A stretch of DNA of 35,480 nucleotides. It comes from a virus. Positions 12,984-18,895 of this stretch are shown here, piece after piece (positions within the stretch are counted from its first letter, which is position 1; each line of letters opens with the position of its first letter). The DNA lies in the IMG/VR virus record IMGVR_UViG_3300025887_000072, positions 1 to 35,480 of that record. The stretch is one strand, 5' to 3'. Position numbers and translations under genes: made by a program. The notes beneath the pieces are model-generated. The model ran no database searches, was not told where the DNA came from, and saw only the letters and a program-made list of their open reading frames with translations.

Positions 12984-13693
12984 GCATGAAACCACATAAA
13001 GGCCAGCGCGGCGAAGAACAGGCGAAGGTCACATGTGATGACTGCGGTTCAGTCGAGATAGTGAAAGCCTGCCACGGGTCGTCATCTGGGGGGCAGCGGT
13101 ACAACGCCGGGGTACTGCGCAACGAAGGCCAAGTGATCCGCAAGATGGAATCTGCCGGATGGGCGAATGTCAAAAACAAACTGCGGTGCCCAACGTGCGA
13201 GGCCGAGCGCCGCGAACAGAACAACAGCGACACCACAACCCAGAAAGAGGAACAACCCATGAAGCATCAACCGATCGTAGCACTTCAAACCGTCAAGGAT
13301 GAACTGCGCAAGCCGACACCGAAGCAAAAGCGCGAGATAATTGGTCTCTTGGAGGATGTCTACGACGATGTGTTGCTGCGGTATCGCGGGAAAGAGACCG
13401 ACAAGGCCGTCGCGGAGACCATTGGCGACGTGATGCCGGGCTGGGTTGCGGAGATCCGCGATGACATGTTTGGCCCAGATGGTTCCAATGATGAAATGGA
13501 AGCCTTGATGTCTGAAATGCGCGTGTGGCGCGATGCGCTCAAGACGGAAACTGACACGGCCAATAAGCGCCTTGCAGCAGCGGAGAGCGCAATCAGGGCT
13601 ATGAATGCCGCGATAGCCAAGGTGGCCGAATTTGAAAAGCGTCAGGCCGCAATCATCAAGGCAGTCGGGCCCAAAGCACACATTAAAGGCTGA
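12980..13693 (+). CDS. Zinc-finger and helical protein, possible two-start gene
   Basis: 237 residues. The N-terminal ~80 residues hold a zinc-ribbon-like set of cysteines (CDDCGSVEIV near 19-28 and CPTCEAER near 70-77). From residue 94 (MKHQPIVALQTVKDELRKPT) comes a helical domain (KREIIGLLEDVYDDVLLRYR, then a coiled coil ending AEFEKRQAAIIKA). An internal ATG at 13259 has GAGGA about seven bases upstream and may produce the helical part alone. Either a fusion of two phage genes or one gene with two products. Function unknown. Confidence 0.6.
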   Translation: MSMKPHKGQRGEEQAKVTCDDCGSVEIVKACHGSSSGGQRYNAGVLRNEGQVIRKMESAGWANVKNKLRCPTCEAERREQNNSDTTTQKEEQPMKHQPIVALQTVKDELRKPTPKQKREIIGLLEDVYDDVLLRYRGKETDKAVAETIGDVMPGWVAEIRDDMFGPDGSNDEMEALMSEMRVWRDALKTETDTANKRLAAAESAIRAMNAAIAKVAEFEKRQAAIIKAVGPKAHIKG

Positions 13694-13852
13694 TCAGTCC
13701 TCGGAAGGCTTTGGGGTGTTCGATTCATAGAAGGCTTTGATAGCGTTCTCGATCACCCAGCTTTCCGAGCGATCATGCTCTACCGCTAAAGTGACAAGTT
13801 TCCTTTTTGTTTCAACGGATAAGCGGGCCGATGTCGGAACTGTATTACTCAT
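13694..13852 (-). CDS. Ribbon-helix-helix (CopG/Arc-type) regulator
   Basis: 52 residues from ATG 13852. The RHH pattern is VPTSARLSVETKRKLVTLAV (strand plus helix A), then EHDRSESWVIENAIKAFYES (helix B with the conserved S-E-S-W turn). It is convergent with the replication operon (stops adjacent). Three 10-bp direct repeats lie just upstream, between it and the divergent accessory genes, so it probably represses itself and the rightward transcript. The only minus-strand gene in the right arm. Confidence 0.75.
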   Translation of the reverse strand: MSNTVPTSARLSVETKRKLVTLAVEHDRSESWVIENAIKAFYESNTPKPSED

Positions 13853-13862
13853 ATCATGCACC

Positions 13863-13890
13863 ATGTAGTTAAATGTAGTTAAATGTAGTT
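13863..13890. repeat. Three 10-bp iterons, likely RHH operator
   Basis: ATGTAGTTA occurs three times at exactly 10-bp spacing (last copy ends TTG). One helical turn per unit suits cooperative binding of RHH dimers. The last copy runs into TTGACA (13888-13893), a good -35 for rightward transcription (a weak TACCAA lies 17 bp further), so bound protein would cover that promoter. Confidence 0.7.
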
Positions 13891-13916
13891 GACACCCAGA
13901 GGAGCCACCCTTACCA

Positions 13917-13967
13917 ATGAATGTAATACAAATGACTACAACCCGCAACGCCGGAGATTACCAATGA
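13917..13967 (+). CDS. Possible 16-codon leader peptide
   Basis: ATG 13917 follows GAGGAG by 12 bases and the frame ends in TGA overlapping the next ATG (ATGA). It could couple translation of the accessory operon to its 5' end. Too short to support on composition; listed because of the ribosome-binding site and coupling. Confidence 0.25.
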   Translation: MNVIQMTTTRNAGDYQ

Positions 13968-14266
13968 CAATCAACACACACATCCTCGAAGCCGAATTCG
14001 CATACGACGAGACCCAGACCAACGACGCCATTGAAAGCGGTGACATCCTAGTTGCTGGCAATGTGGTCGGTTTCCTCTGTGACGCATGGCCCATCGCCGT
14101 GACTGTCGAGGCTGGTCAGTTCCATCAGGTAACAAAAGGCAGCGACCCCGAGGACATGTACGCCGGATCGCAGATGAAGCCCTGCGCAATCGCATATGCG
14201 GTCGAACACGCCGTGACTTTGGGTCTGCCGGTTCACCCCGACTACGCCCACCTCATCGACTGCTAA
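13964..14266 (+). CDS. Accessory protein, unknown (100 residues)
   Basis: ATG 13964 is chosen for the GGAG seven bases upstream. The sequence EAEFAYDETQTNDAIESGDI, VVGFLCDAWPIAVTVEAGQF, PVHPDYAHLIDC is acidic and mixed alpha/beta. First substantial gene after the RHH-controlled region. Family not recognised. Confidence 0.5.
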   Translation: MTINTHILEAEFAYDETQTNDAIESGDILVAGNVVGFLCDAWPIAVTVEAGQFHQVTKGSDPEDMYAGSQMKPCAIAYAVEHAVTLGLPVHPDYAHLIDC

Positions 14267-14313
14267 TTAACGGGGCCACAGCGCCCCACAACCGCAAAGA
14301 CGGAGGTTACAAA

Positions 14314-14514
14314 ATGGTCAAGACACACACAGCGACACAGCTCCGCGACTTAGACGGTCGCCTCGAAGGCTACGATTATCGCGGCGTCGAGATCCGCTTG
14401 GACCGCAGTGTCCCGACTACCTACTGGGGCCGCTACAAGATCGGCGGCTACCGCAACGGCGATGGCTTCACGACATTGAAAGAAGCCAAGAGCCACATCG
14501 ACGCGCAAGCCTAA
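14314..14514 (+). CDS. Accessory protein, unknown (66 residues)
   Basis: ATG 14314 has GGAGG eight bases upstream. Sequence: MVKTHTATQLRDLDGRLEGY, DYRGVEIRLDRSVPTTYWGR, YKIGGYRNGDGFTTLKEAKS; a small beta-type fold with a final helix. Its first codons share the run AAGACACACACAGC with the next gene, hinting at a duplicated translation-start region. Confidence 0.5.
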   Translation: MVKTHTATQLRDLDGRLEGYDYRGVEIRLDRSVPTTYWGRYKIGGYRNGDGFTTLKEAKSHIDAQA

Positions 14515-14538
14515 CCCCCCCCTTCTGAGGAGAGACAC

Positions 14539-14898
14539 ATGACCAAGACACACACAGCATTCCCATCCCACATGGATCAGAACGAAATCAAGGTGATCGA
14601 TCGCTTGATCCGCGACGCCCTCAAGGCTGGATGCACAGTCGCCATCCATGATGGAGAAGAGTGGAGCATCCGACCCATTGATAAGTCAGTGGACCACGAT
14701 GTGATCGCCGCAGAGATTGCAGCCACAGACGAAACTGAAATTGTATTTGATCTTGGTGGACAGCGCGCGATCTTCCTGTTGGTTCACGGAAACTCACCAT
14801 CCGAAGTCATCGCAAACTACACCGACACGCCATTTGCGAATGGCTTGATGACGGGCGCGCAGACAGTGATCGACAACCTAGAAAATCGGGGGCTTTGA
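14539..14898 (+). CDS. Accessory protein, unknown (119 residues)
   Basis: GAGGAG precedes ATG 14539. Mixed alpha/beta: NEIKVIDRLIRDALKAGCTV, AIHDGEEWSIRPIDKSVDHD, ETEIVFDLGGQRAIFLLVHG, then PSEVIANYTDTPFANGLMTG. The pattern of a helix, a DGEEWSI strand and a TDE-type acidic strand occurs in small phage proteins of unknown function. N-terminus MTKTHTA resembles the previous gene. Confidence 0.5.
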   Translation: MTKTHTAFPSHMDQNEIKVIDRLIRDALKAGCTVAIHDGEEWSIRPIDKSVDHDVIAAEIAATDETEIVFDLGGQRAIFLLVHGNSPSEVIANYTDTPFANGLMTGAQTVIDNLENRGL

Positions 14899-14899
14899 T

Positions 14900-15223
14900 A
14901 TGACTATCCAGAAGAACGAACTATTCGCCACGCCAGACAGCATGGCCGACCTCATGGCCTACTTGATGCGGTTCAACGGTTCCGAGCGTGTCGCAGCAAT
15001 GACCGCAGCAGGCATGGCCATGAACCTTGCATCAAGTCTCGAAGCGGCGGGCAAGGCAGCGGCCAGCACAGCGCCACACACGATCACCGTCCAACTGACC
15101 TTCAACCCCAACAACTGCGTTGATGTCGATGCGGACGGATACGACCTCGATGCAGACCTCGATGCCATCATGGGGTTCGGCGCAGAACACTACAATCTTG
15201 AAGACTGGAACATTGTCCAATGA
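14900..15223 (+). CDS. Accessory protein, unknown (107 residues)
   Basis: Starts one base after the previous stop. An N-terminal helical part (DSMADLMAYLMRFNGSERVA) is followed by a strand (HTITVQLTFNPNNCVDVDAD) and an Asp-rich, possibly metal-binding stretch (DGYDLDADLDAIMGFGAEHY). The stop overlaps the next ATG. Not recognised. Confidence 0.5.
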   Translation: MTIQKNELFATPDSMADLMAYLMRFNGSERVAAMTAAGMAMNLASSLEAAGKAAASTAPHTITVQLTFNPNNCVDVDADGYDLDADLDAIMGFGAEHYNLEDWNIVQ

Positions 15224-15414
15224 GTACCGCACCCGAAATCATGCACCGCGACATGGAGCGCCACGTTCAGGAAGTCTGGGAAGCCTTAGAGGGCTTCCGT
15301 GATGACTGCATCCCAGAGGGCGATGACGCACACGACCGCCAGTGGGCCGATATATGCGAGAGCATGGCCATCATCCGCGAAGAACTTGGACTGAAAGACG
15401 AGGTGAACCTATGA
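15220..15414 (+). CDS. Small acidic helical protein (64 residues)
   Basis: MHRDMERHVQEVWEALEGFR and DRQWADICESMAIIREELGL are two amphipathic helices with many acidic residues. Overlaps neighbours on both sides by four bases, so it is coupled. Not recognised; the size and charge fit a host-takeover peptide but nothing specific is seen. Confidence 0.48.
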   Translation: MSTAPEIMHRDMERHVQEVWEALEGFRDDCIPEGDDAHDRQWADICESMAIIREELGLKDEVNL

Positions 15415-15824
15415 CTAATATTGCACTTTTCATTGAAGGCTGTGACCCAGCAACGGACACGCTGGAAGGGTTTTACGAGGCAGACAAGAGCCTGACACAA
15501 GATCAGAAGGCTAAGATTGATCTTCATACTGGTCTTGGGATTGTCACGACATTCGGTGGCGGGCCAACGCCCAGCGTGACCATTGTTTCGCTCAACCATC
15601 GCGATGCTGGCCGCAACGCAGGTGAAGTTCTGGAACTGGATCAGATGATCCAGCTTTGGGAACTGTATTGCGACCTCAACGGCCTACCCAGCATGAGCGC
15701 CGATGACTTGCTTGCACGCCTGACCAACTTGGACATCGACAGGCGTGACTACACCAACCAGATCAACTGGATCAGCGGCTTTATCGATGGCTGGGACGCT
15801 TCGGACGCGATGGCAGTAGCATGA
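15411..15824 (+). CDS. Accessory protein, unknown (137 residues)
   Basis: ATG 15411 is chosen because it overlaps the previous stop (ATGA); an upstream in-frame ATG would run through the neighbour. Sequence: NIALFIEGCDPATDTLEGFY, SLTQDQKAKIDLHTGLGIVT, then a helical C-terminus (YTNQINWISGFIDGWDASDA). Not recognised. Confidence 0.5.
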   Translation: MTNIALFIEGCDPATDTLEGFYEADKSLTQDQKAKIDLHTGLGIVTTFGGGPTPSVTIVSLNHRDAGRNAGEVLELDQMIQLWELYCDLNGLPSMSADDLLARLTNLDIDRRDYTNQINWISGFIDGWDASDAMAVA

Positions 15825-15988
15825 CCCACATCCACACCCTTTACGACGAAATCGCATCGCATCAGCGCCGCATAGGCACAGAGCATGACACGGTTTCAAT
15901 CATCAACCTTGTAGCCGCACGATCCGGCTTCCCAATCTCACAGGTCCAGCGCGTGCTGGACCGCGAACCGCAAGAAATGAGCAGATAA
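15821..15988 (+). CDS. Tiny helical protein (55 residues)
   Basis: ATG 15821 overlaps the previous TGA, and its TAA shares a base with the next ATG. Sequence HIHTLYDEIASHQRRIGTEH, DTVSIINLVAARSGFPISQV, QRVLDREP reads as a small helix-turn-helix-like fold (helix, turn at SGFPIS, helix QVQRVLD). It may bind DNA or a host protein. Supported by coupling on both sides. Confidence 0.48.
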   Translation: MTHIHTLYDEIASHQRRIGTEHDTVSIINLVAARSGFPISQVQRVLDREPQEMSR

Positions 15989-16596
15989 TGAACACCGAAT
16001 TTCAGCACACATGCGAACGCTCGATGATGCACAGCTTCAAGATCGGGGATATGGTCAACTACGTCAACGGCATGGGCGTGAACATGGGCGTCCGCAAGAT
16101 CGCAGCCTATGCCCTATGGGATGATGTGCCGCGGTACTACTACGAAGGCACCGACACGCCTTGGTATCCGGTCTACCAGCATCAGCTTTCACTGGTGACA
16201 GGCACGCCGGAGCCGGTACAGCACGTCTGCGGCAACTGCGGCAGTAGCATGGTTTACTATGATGCGACCGCCTATTGGGATGTGGACACGCAGTCATTTG
16301 CGTTGAGCGATGGCAGTGAGCGGGGCCCGTCCATATGTGGCGGCGATTGCGGCGACGAAGGCACCGTGACCATCAAGCCGGTCATCGAGGAAACATTCAC
16401 CTTCTGGATCGCGCAAGCCAACGGCGAAGGCACTCACTACGTGACAGCCGTGACTTCACACAGATTGGGCAGCGCCAAGATCGAGGCTTTGAACGATTGC
16501 GCCGAAGATTGGCAGTGTGAGGCAGACACTCTTCACATCCTGGGGGTGGCCAAAGGCGATATTGAAATCCTTGAATGGGACGAGGTGGCAGCATGA
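15988..16596 (+). CDS. Zinc-ribbon-containing accessory protein (202 residues)
   Basis: The N-terminal part (FKIGDMVNYVNGMGVNMGVR, PWYPVYQHQLSLV) looks like a small beta-barrel module. A central CGNCGSS and CGGDCGDEG pair, about 35 residues apart, can bind zinc. The C-terminal ~65 residues (TFTFWIAQANGEGTHYVTAV, KIEALNDCAEDW) form a separate alpha/beta unit. Start ATG 15988 (overlap) is preferred; internal Met codons near residue 13 are possible. Function unknown. Confidence 0.5.
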   Translation: MNTEFQHTCERSMMHSFKIGDMVNYVNGMGVNMGVRKIAAYALWDDVPRYYYEGTDTPWYPVYQHQLSLVTGTPEPVQHVCGNCGSSMVYYDATAYWDVDTQSFALSDGSERGPSICGGDCGDEGTVTIKPVIEETFTFWIAQANGEGTHYVTAVTSHRLGSAKIEALNDCAEDWQCEADTLHILGVAKGDIEILEWDEVAA

Positions 16597-16745
16597 AGTC
16601 CGCAATCCTTTTGATTGTCCTGCATGGGCAAATGACATGTGAGCCTCAAATCAGGGACATCCCGATCACCGCAGACGCATACTGCACGCTGGGCGATCTG
16701 GCGCCAGTCACCAGCCCACGTCCTATAGCGAGGCCAGACCGATGA
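16593..16745 (+). CDS. Tiny protein with hydrophobic N-terminus (50 residues)
   Basis: ATG 16593 overlaps the previous stop, and its TGA overlaps the next ATG. It begins MKSAILLIVLHGQMTC, like a short signal or membrane segment, then a Pro-rich tail (PVTSPRPIARPDR). The Cys at residue 16 is not in a proper lipobox. Possibly secreted or membrane-attached; not recognised. Confidence 0.4.
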   Translation: MKSAILLIVLHGQMTCEPQIRDIPITADAYCTLGDLAPVTSPRPIARPDR

Positions 16746-16948
16746 CACCAAACCCGCAGGAGGGAACACCCCGCGACATGTGGATGACGCACGATGGCAT
16801 GGTCCACCTCGAAGACATGCTGGATGAACATGTGATCAACGCATTCAAAACGTGCATGCGGCACAGCAACCCCAAGGCAGACGATGTGTACCGCGAACTG
16901 GCATCCCGCAACATCGAGTACAGGGTGAAGAAGGTGAAGCAGACATGA
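16742..16948 (+). CDS. Accessory protein, unknown (68 residues)
   Basis: Sequence: TPRDMWMTHDGMVHLEDMLD, EHVINAFKTCMRHSNPKADD, VYRELASRNIEYRVKKVKQT; helical with a basic end and several His/Met. Coupled on both sides by ATGA overlaps. Not recognised. Confidence 0.46.
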   Translation: MTPNPQEGTPRDMWMTHDGMVHLEDMLDEHVINAFKTCMRHSNPKADDVYRELASRNIEYRVKKVKQT

Positions 16949-17145
16949 CCACACTCAACACCAAGCCGCTGGATGACTGGAATAGCATCAACCGCTTCCT
17001 AGAAGACGCGCGCATAGACATCGCCAGAGGCCAGCACATGAAGGCCACCGCAATGGGGCTGGTCGCAACATCAGAATTTATGGAACAGCAGGGCATGAGC
17101 GCCGATGACTGGGCCGGATACTTTAGAAAGGATAACACCAAGTGA
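16945..17145 (+). CDS. Accessory helical protein (66 residues)
   Basis: ATG 16945 is chosen over an upstream in-frame ATG because of the ATGA overlap. Two or three helices: DDWNSINRFLEDARIDIARG, QHMKATAMGLVATSEFMEQQ, then GMSADDWAGYFRKD. This resembles a tetratricopeptide-like hairpin but is a single short unit. Not recognised. Confidence 0.48.
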   Translation: MTTLNTKPLDDWNSINRFLEDARIDIARGQHMKATAMGLVATSEFMEQQGMSADDWAGYFRKDNTK

Positions 17146-17531
17146 TACGCATACCGCAAACCAGCATGAGCCCCCGTGTGCTGCCCATGAACACGCCAAT
17201 TACGCATCCCGGCATGACATATGGCGATTTTGTACGCGCGGAGAACATTGCAAAGAAGAGGAAAACCAAAGGGTTGCCGCCAAGCCCGATCAAGAACCAG
17301 ACAGAAAAGGGCATGACGCCGAATATGGTCATAGTTCTTGGCCACATTGCGGCTCAAGACGGCGGGATTACCCAGTCGGCACTGGCGGTATTGATGGATA
17401 CCACAAGATCAAGCATCCAGAACTACTGCCGTGCCTTAGTGAAGTGCGGGGCAATCTTGAACCTAAGCACGCGATCCAACAAAGCAATTTATGTGGTAGA
17501 GCAAACCACCGAAGGGGAGACCAAGCCATGA
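17142..17531 (+). CDS. Winged-helix DNA-binding protein
   Basis: 129 residues from GTG 17142; ATG 17166 or 17187 are alternatives. The C-terminal ~70 residues form a MarR/IclR-like winged helix: MTPNMVIVLGHIAAQDGGIT, QSALAVLMDTTRSSIQNYCR, ALVKCGAILNLSTRSNKAIY-VV. The N-terminal ~50 residues are basic and flexible (RAENIAKKRKTKGLPPSPIK). It lies near the end of the early/middle region, just ahead of the late genes, so it is a good candidate for a late-gene regulator. Winged-helix regulators often bind 15-20 bp palindromes; a link to the palindromes before the late genes is only a hypothesis. Confidence 0.65.
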   Translation: MIRIPQTSMSPRVLPMNTPITHPGMTYGDFVRAENIAKKRKTKGLPPSPIKNQTEKGMTPNMVIVLGHIAAQDGGITQSALAVLMDTTRSSIQNYCRALVKCGAILNLSTRSNKAIYVVEQTTEGETKP

Positions 17532-17977
17532 CCCTACGTGATAAGATTGCCGAGATTATTTTCGCAAACAAGCACAGCGGGTCTCAATATACTGCCGACG
17601 CCATCCTTGCCCTGCCAGAAATCGTTAACTTGCAAAAGAAGCTGGCCGAGGTAGAGGCGGCTCTGGAATTTTGTGAAGAACAAGCCTGCACCATAGAGGG
17701 AGGGTATCATTCCGAGAAAGCCCGCGCCGAAGCAGCCGAAGCCATTGTAGAGCAACTTACCAATAACCCCGACTATCTTACGGTCTACCGCAAGGGGTTT
17801 GAAGATGGGAAGGCCAAGCTGGCCGAGGTACAGACCATGAGTGAAGCACCTGAAACGATATGGGCATCAAGGGATGGTTTTTGGTTTCGAGTAGGGCCAG
17901 AATATGCGCGAACAGTAGAATACCTCCGCGCCGACCTACCCGCTGACTTGGTTGAACGTGTGAAAGGGAGTGAGTGA
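17528..17977 (+). CDS. Coiled-coil accessory protein (149 residues)
   Basis: ATG 17528 overlaps the previous TGA. The N-terminus resembles small phage proteins that begin with a helical IAE-type motif (LRDKIAEIIFANKHSGSQYT). A coiled coil follows (LQKKLAEVEAALEFCEEQAC), and the C-terminal part (ETIWASRDGFWFRVGPEYAR, TVEYLRADL) is typical of phage Ead/Ea22-like accessory proteins. Function unknown; the modular build suggests recombination between phages. Confidence 0.5.
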   Translation: MTLRDKIAEIIFANKHSGSQYTADAILALPEIVNLQKKLAEVEAALEFCEEQACTIEGGYHSEKARAEAAEAIVEQLTNNPDYLTVYRKGFEDGKAKLAEVQTMSEAPETIWASRDGFWFRVGPEYARTVEYLRADLPADLVERVKGSE

Positions 17978-18165
17978 TGGAATGGCAACCGATAGAGACA
18001 GCGCCGAAAAGTGGGACAATCTTGCTACTTCAAGGCCAAAACAACATTATCAGAACAGGAAATTGGAGCAAGACACATAACCATTGGTCCGTGGGTAGTG
18101 GCCCGATGGGGTTCCTAGCAAAAGTTACCCACTGGATGCATCTACCAGAGCCACCAACAACCTGA
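17974..18165 (+). CDS. DUF551-like small phage protein
   Basis: 63 residues (or 62 from ATG 17977). MEWQPIETAPKSGTILLLQG at the start and VTHWMHLPEPP at the end match DUF551 and related phage proteins, which share the W-x-P-I-E-T-A-P opening and the THWM-x-LPEPP close. Role unknown. Last gene before the terminator that closes the early/middle operon. Confidence 0.7.
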   Translation: MMEWQPIETAPKSGTILLLQGQNNIIRTGNWSKTHNHWSVGSGPMGFLAKVTHWMHLPEPPTT

Positions 18166-18192
18166 TCAAACCTGACAAGAAATGAATAGATT

Positions 18193-18224
18193 GCCCGCCT
18201 GCTTGATTGCACGGCGGGCTTTTT
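18193..18224 (+). terminator. Rho-independent terminator closing the accessory operon
   Basis: Seven-base stem GCCCGCC (18193-18199) / GGCGGGC (18213-18219) with a 13-base loop, followed directly by TTTTT. It separates the early/middle transcript from the late genes. Confidence 0.88.
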
Positions 18225-18261
18225 CATGGCCAATCATCAAAGCATGATCTTTAATGATGAC

Positions 18262-18280
18262 CCAACATATAGTATGTGGT
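18262..18280. promoter_or_regulatory. Late-motif copy 1 (ACATA-TAG-TATGT inverted repeat)
   Basis: ACATATAGTATGTGGT contains the core CTATATGT on the opposite strand and TATGTGGTA on the forward strand. First of the recurring motif copies in front of late genes; centre 36 bp from copy 2. Confidence 0.5.
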
Positions 18281-18299
18281 AGATGAAATAAGCATCCAA

Positions 18300-18319
18300 A
18301 CCACAATATATGGTATAAT
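18300..18319 (+). promoter_or_regulatory. Late-motif copy 2 fused to an extended -10 promoter
   Basis: Palindrome ACCACAATATATGGT (18300-18314) ends in TGGTATAAT, an extended -10 (TGnTATAAT) with a perfect TATAAT at 18314-18319. No -35 match is visible upstream, so the palindrome may stand in for it. Transcription would start near 18326, three bases before the terminase ATG. Confidence 0.6.
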
Positions 18320-18328
18320 CAACCAATC

Positions 18329-18895
18329 ATGGGCGTCCTCAAGAACATCAAGCATGAGAAGTTCGCCCAAGGCATCGCCAAGGGATTGTCTGCCAGCGCC
18401 GCATTCGTAGAGGCAGGCTTCAAGAAGAATGATGGCAACGCCGGAAGACTGAACAGAAATGAACAGGTTGCAGCGCGCGTCAGAGAACTAGCCGAAGGTG
18501 CCGCAAAGCGTTCAGCCAAGTCGCTCGATCAAGTCCTTGCAGAGTATGAGCGTGTTGCCTTCACTGGCATGTCCAAGTTCCTGCGTGTTGATCCAGACGG
18601 CAATCCACAGATTGACCTGACCAACTGCGATCCGGCTGACCTCGACCTGATTGGTGAGGCACAGACCACAGTAAGACGCACGCCGGGCAAAGGTGATGAT
18701 GAAGGGTCAGAGTTCGTCACCGTCAAGATCAAGCCATTGGACCGCCTCAAGGCACTTGAGAAGCTGGGCATGCATTTGGGTATGGGTGACAAGGCAGCCA
18801 ACCAAGCCACAGACCGACTGGCAGACGCCATCCGCGCCATTTCAGAGCGTGGCAGCAAGATGCCTATGCGCAAGCCACGGAACCCTCGGACGTGA
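18329..18895 (+). CDS. terS: Terminase small subunit
   Basis: 188 residues. The N-terminal helix-turn-helix (KHEKFAQGIAKGLSASAAFV, EAGFKKNDGNAGRLNRNEQV, AARVRELAEGAAKRS) is the DNA-recognition domain of small terminases. A middle segment (SKFLRVDPDGNPQIDLTNCD, RLKALEKLGMHLGMGDK) resembles Terminase_2/XtmA-type proteins. It would select phage DNA for packaging and regulate the large subunit, which begins inside its stop (GTGA). There is no Shine-Dalgarno before ATG 18329 and the promoter is only ten bases away, so translation may be leaderless. Confidence 0.85.
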   Translation: MGVLKNIKHEKFAQGIAKGLSASAAFVEAGFKKNDGNAGRLNRNEQVAARVRELAEGAAKRSAKSLDQVLAEYERVAFTGMSKFLRVDPDGNPQIDLTNCDPADLDLIGEAQTTVRRTPGKGDDEGSEFVTVKIKPLDRLKALEKLGMHLGMGDKAANQATDRLADAIRAISERGSKMPMRKPRNPRT

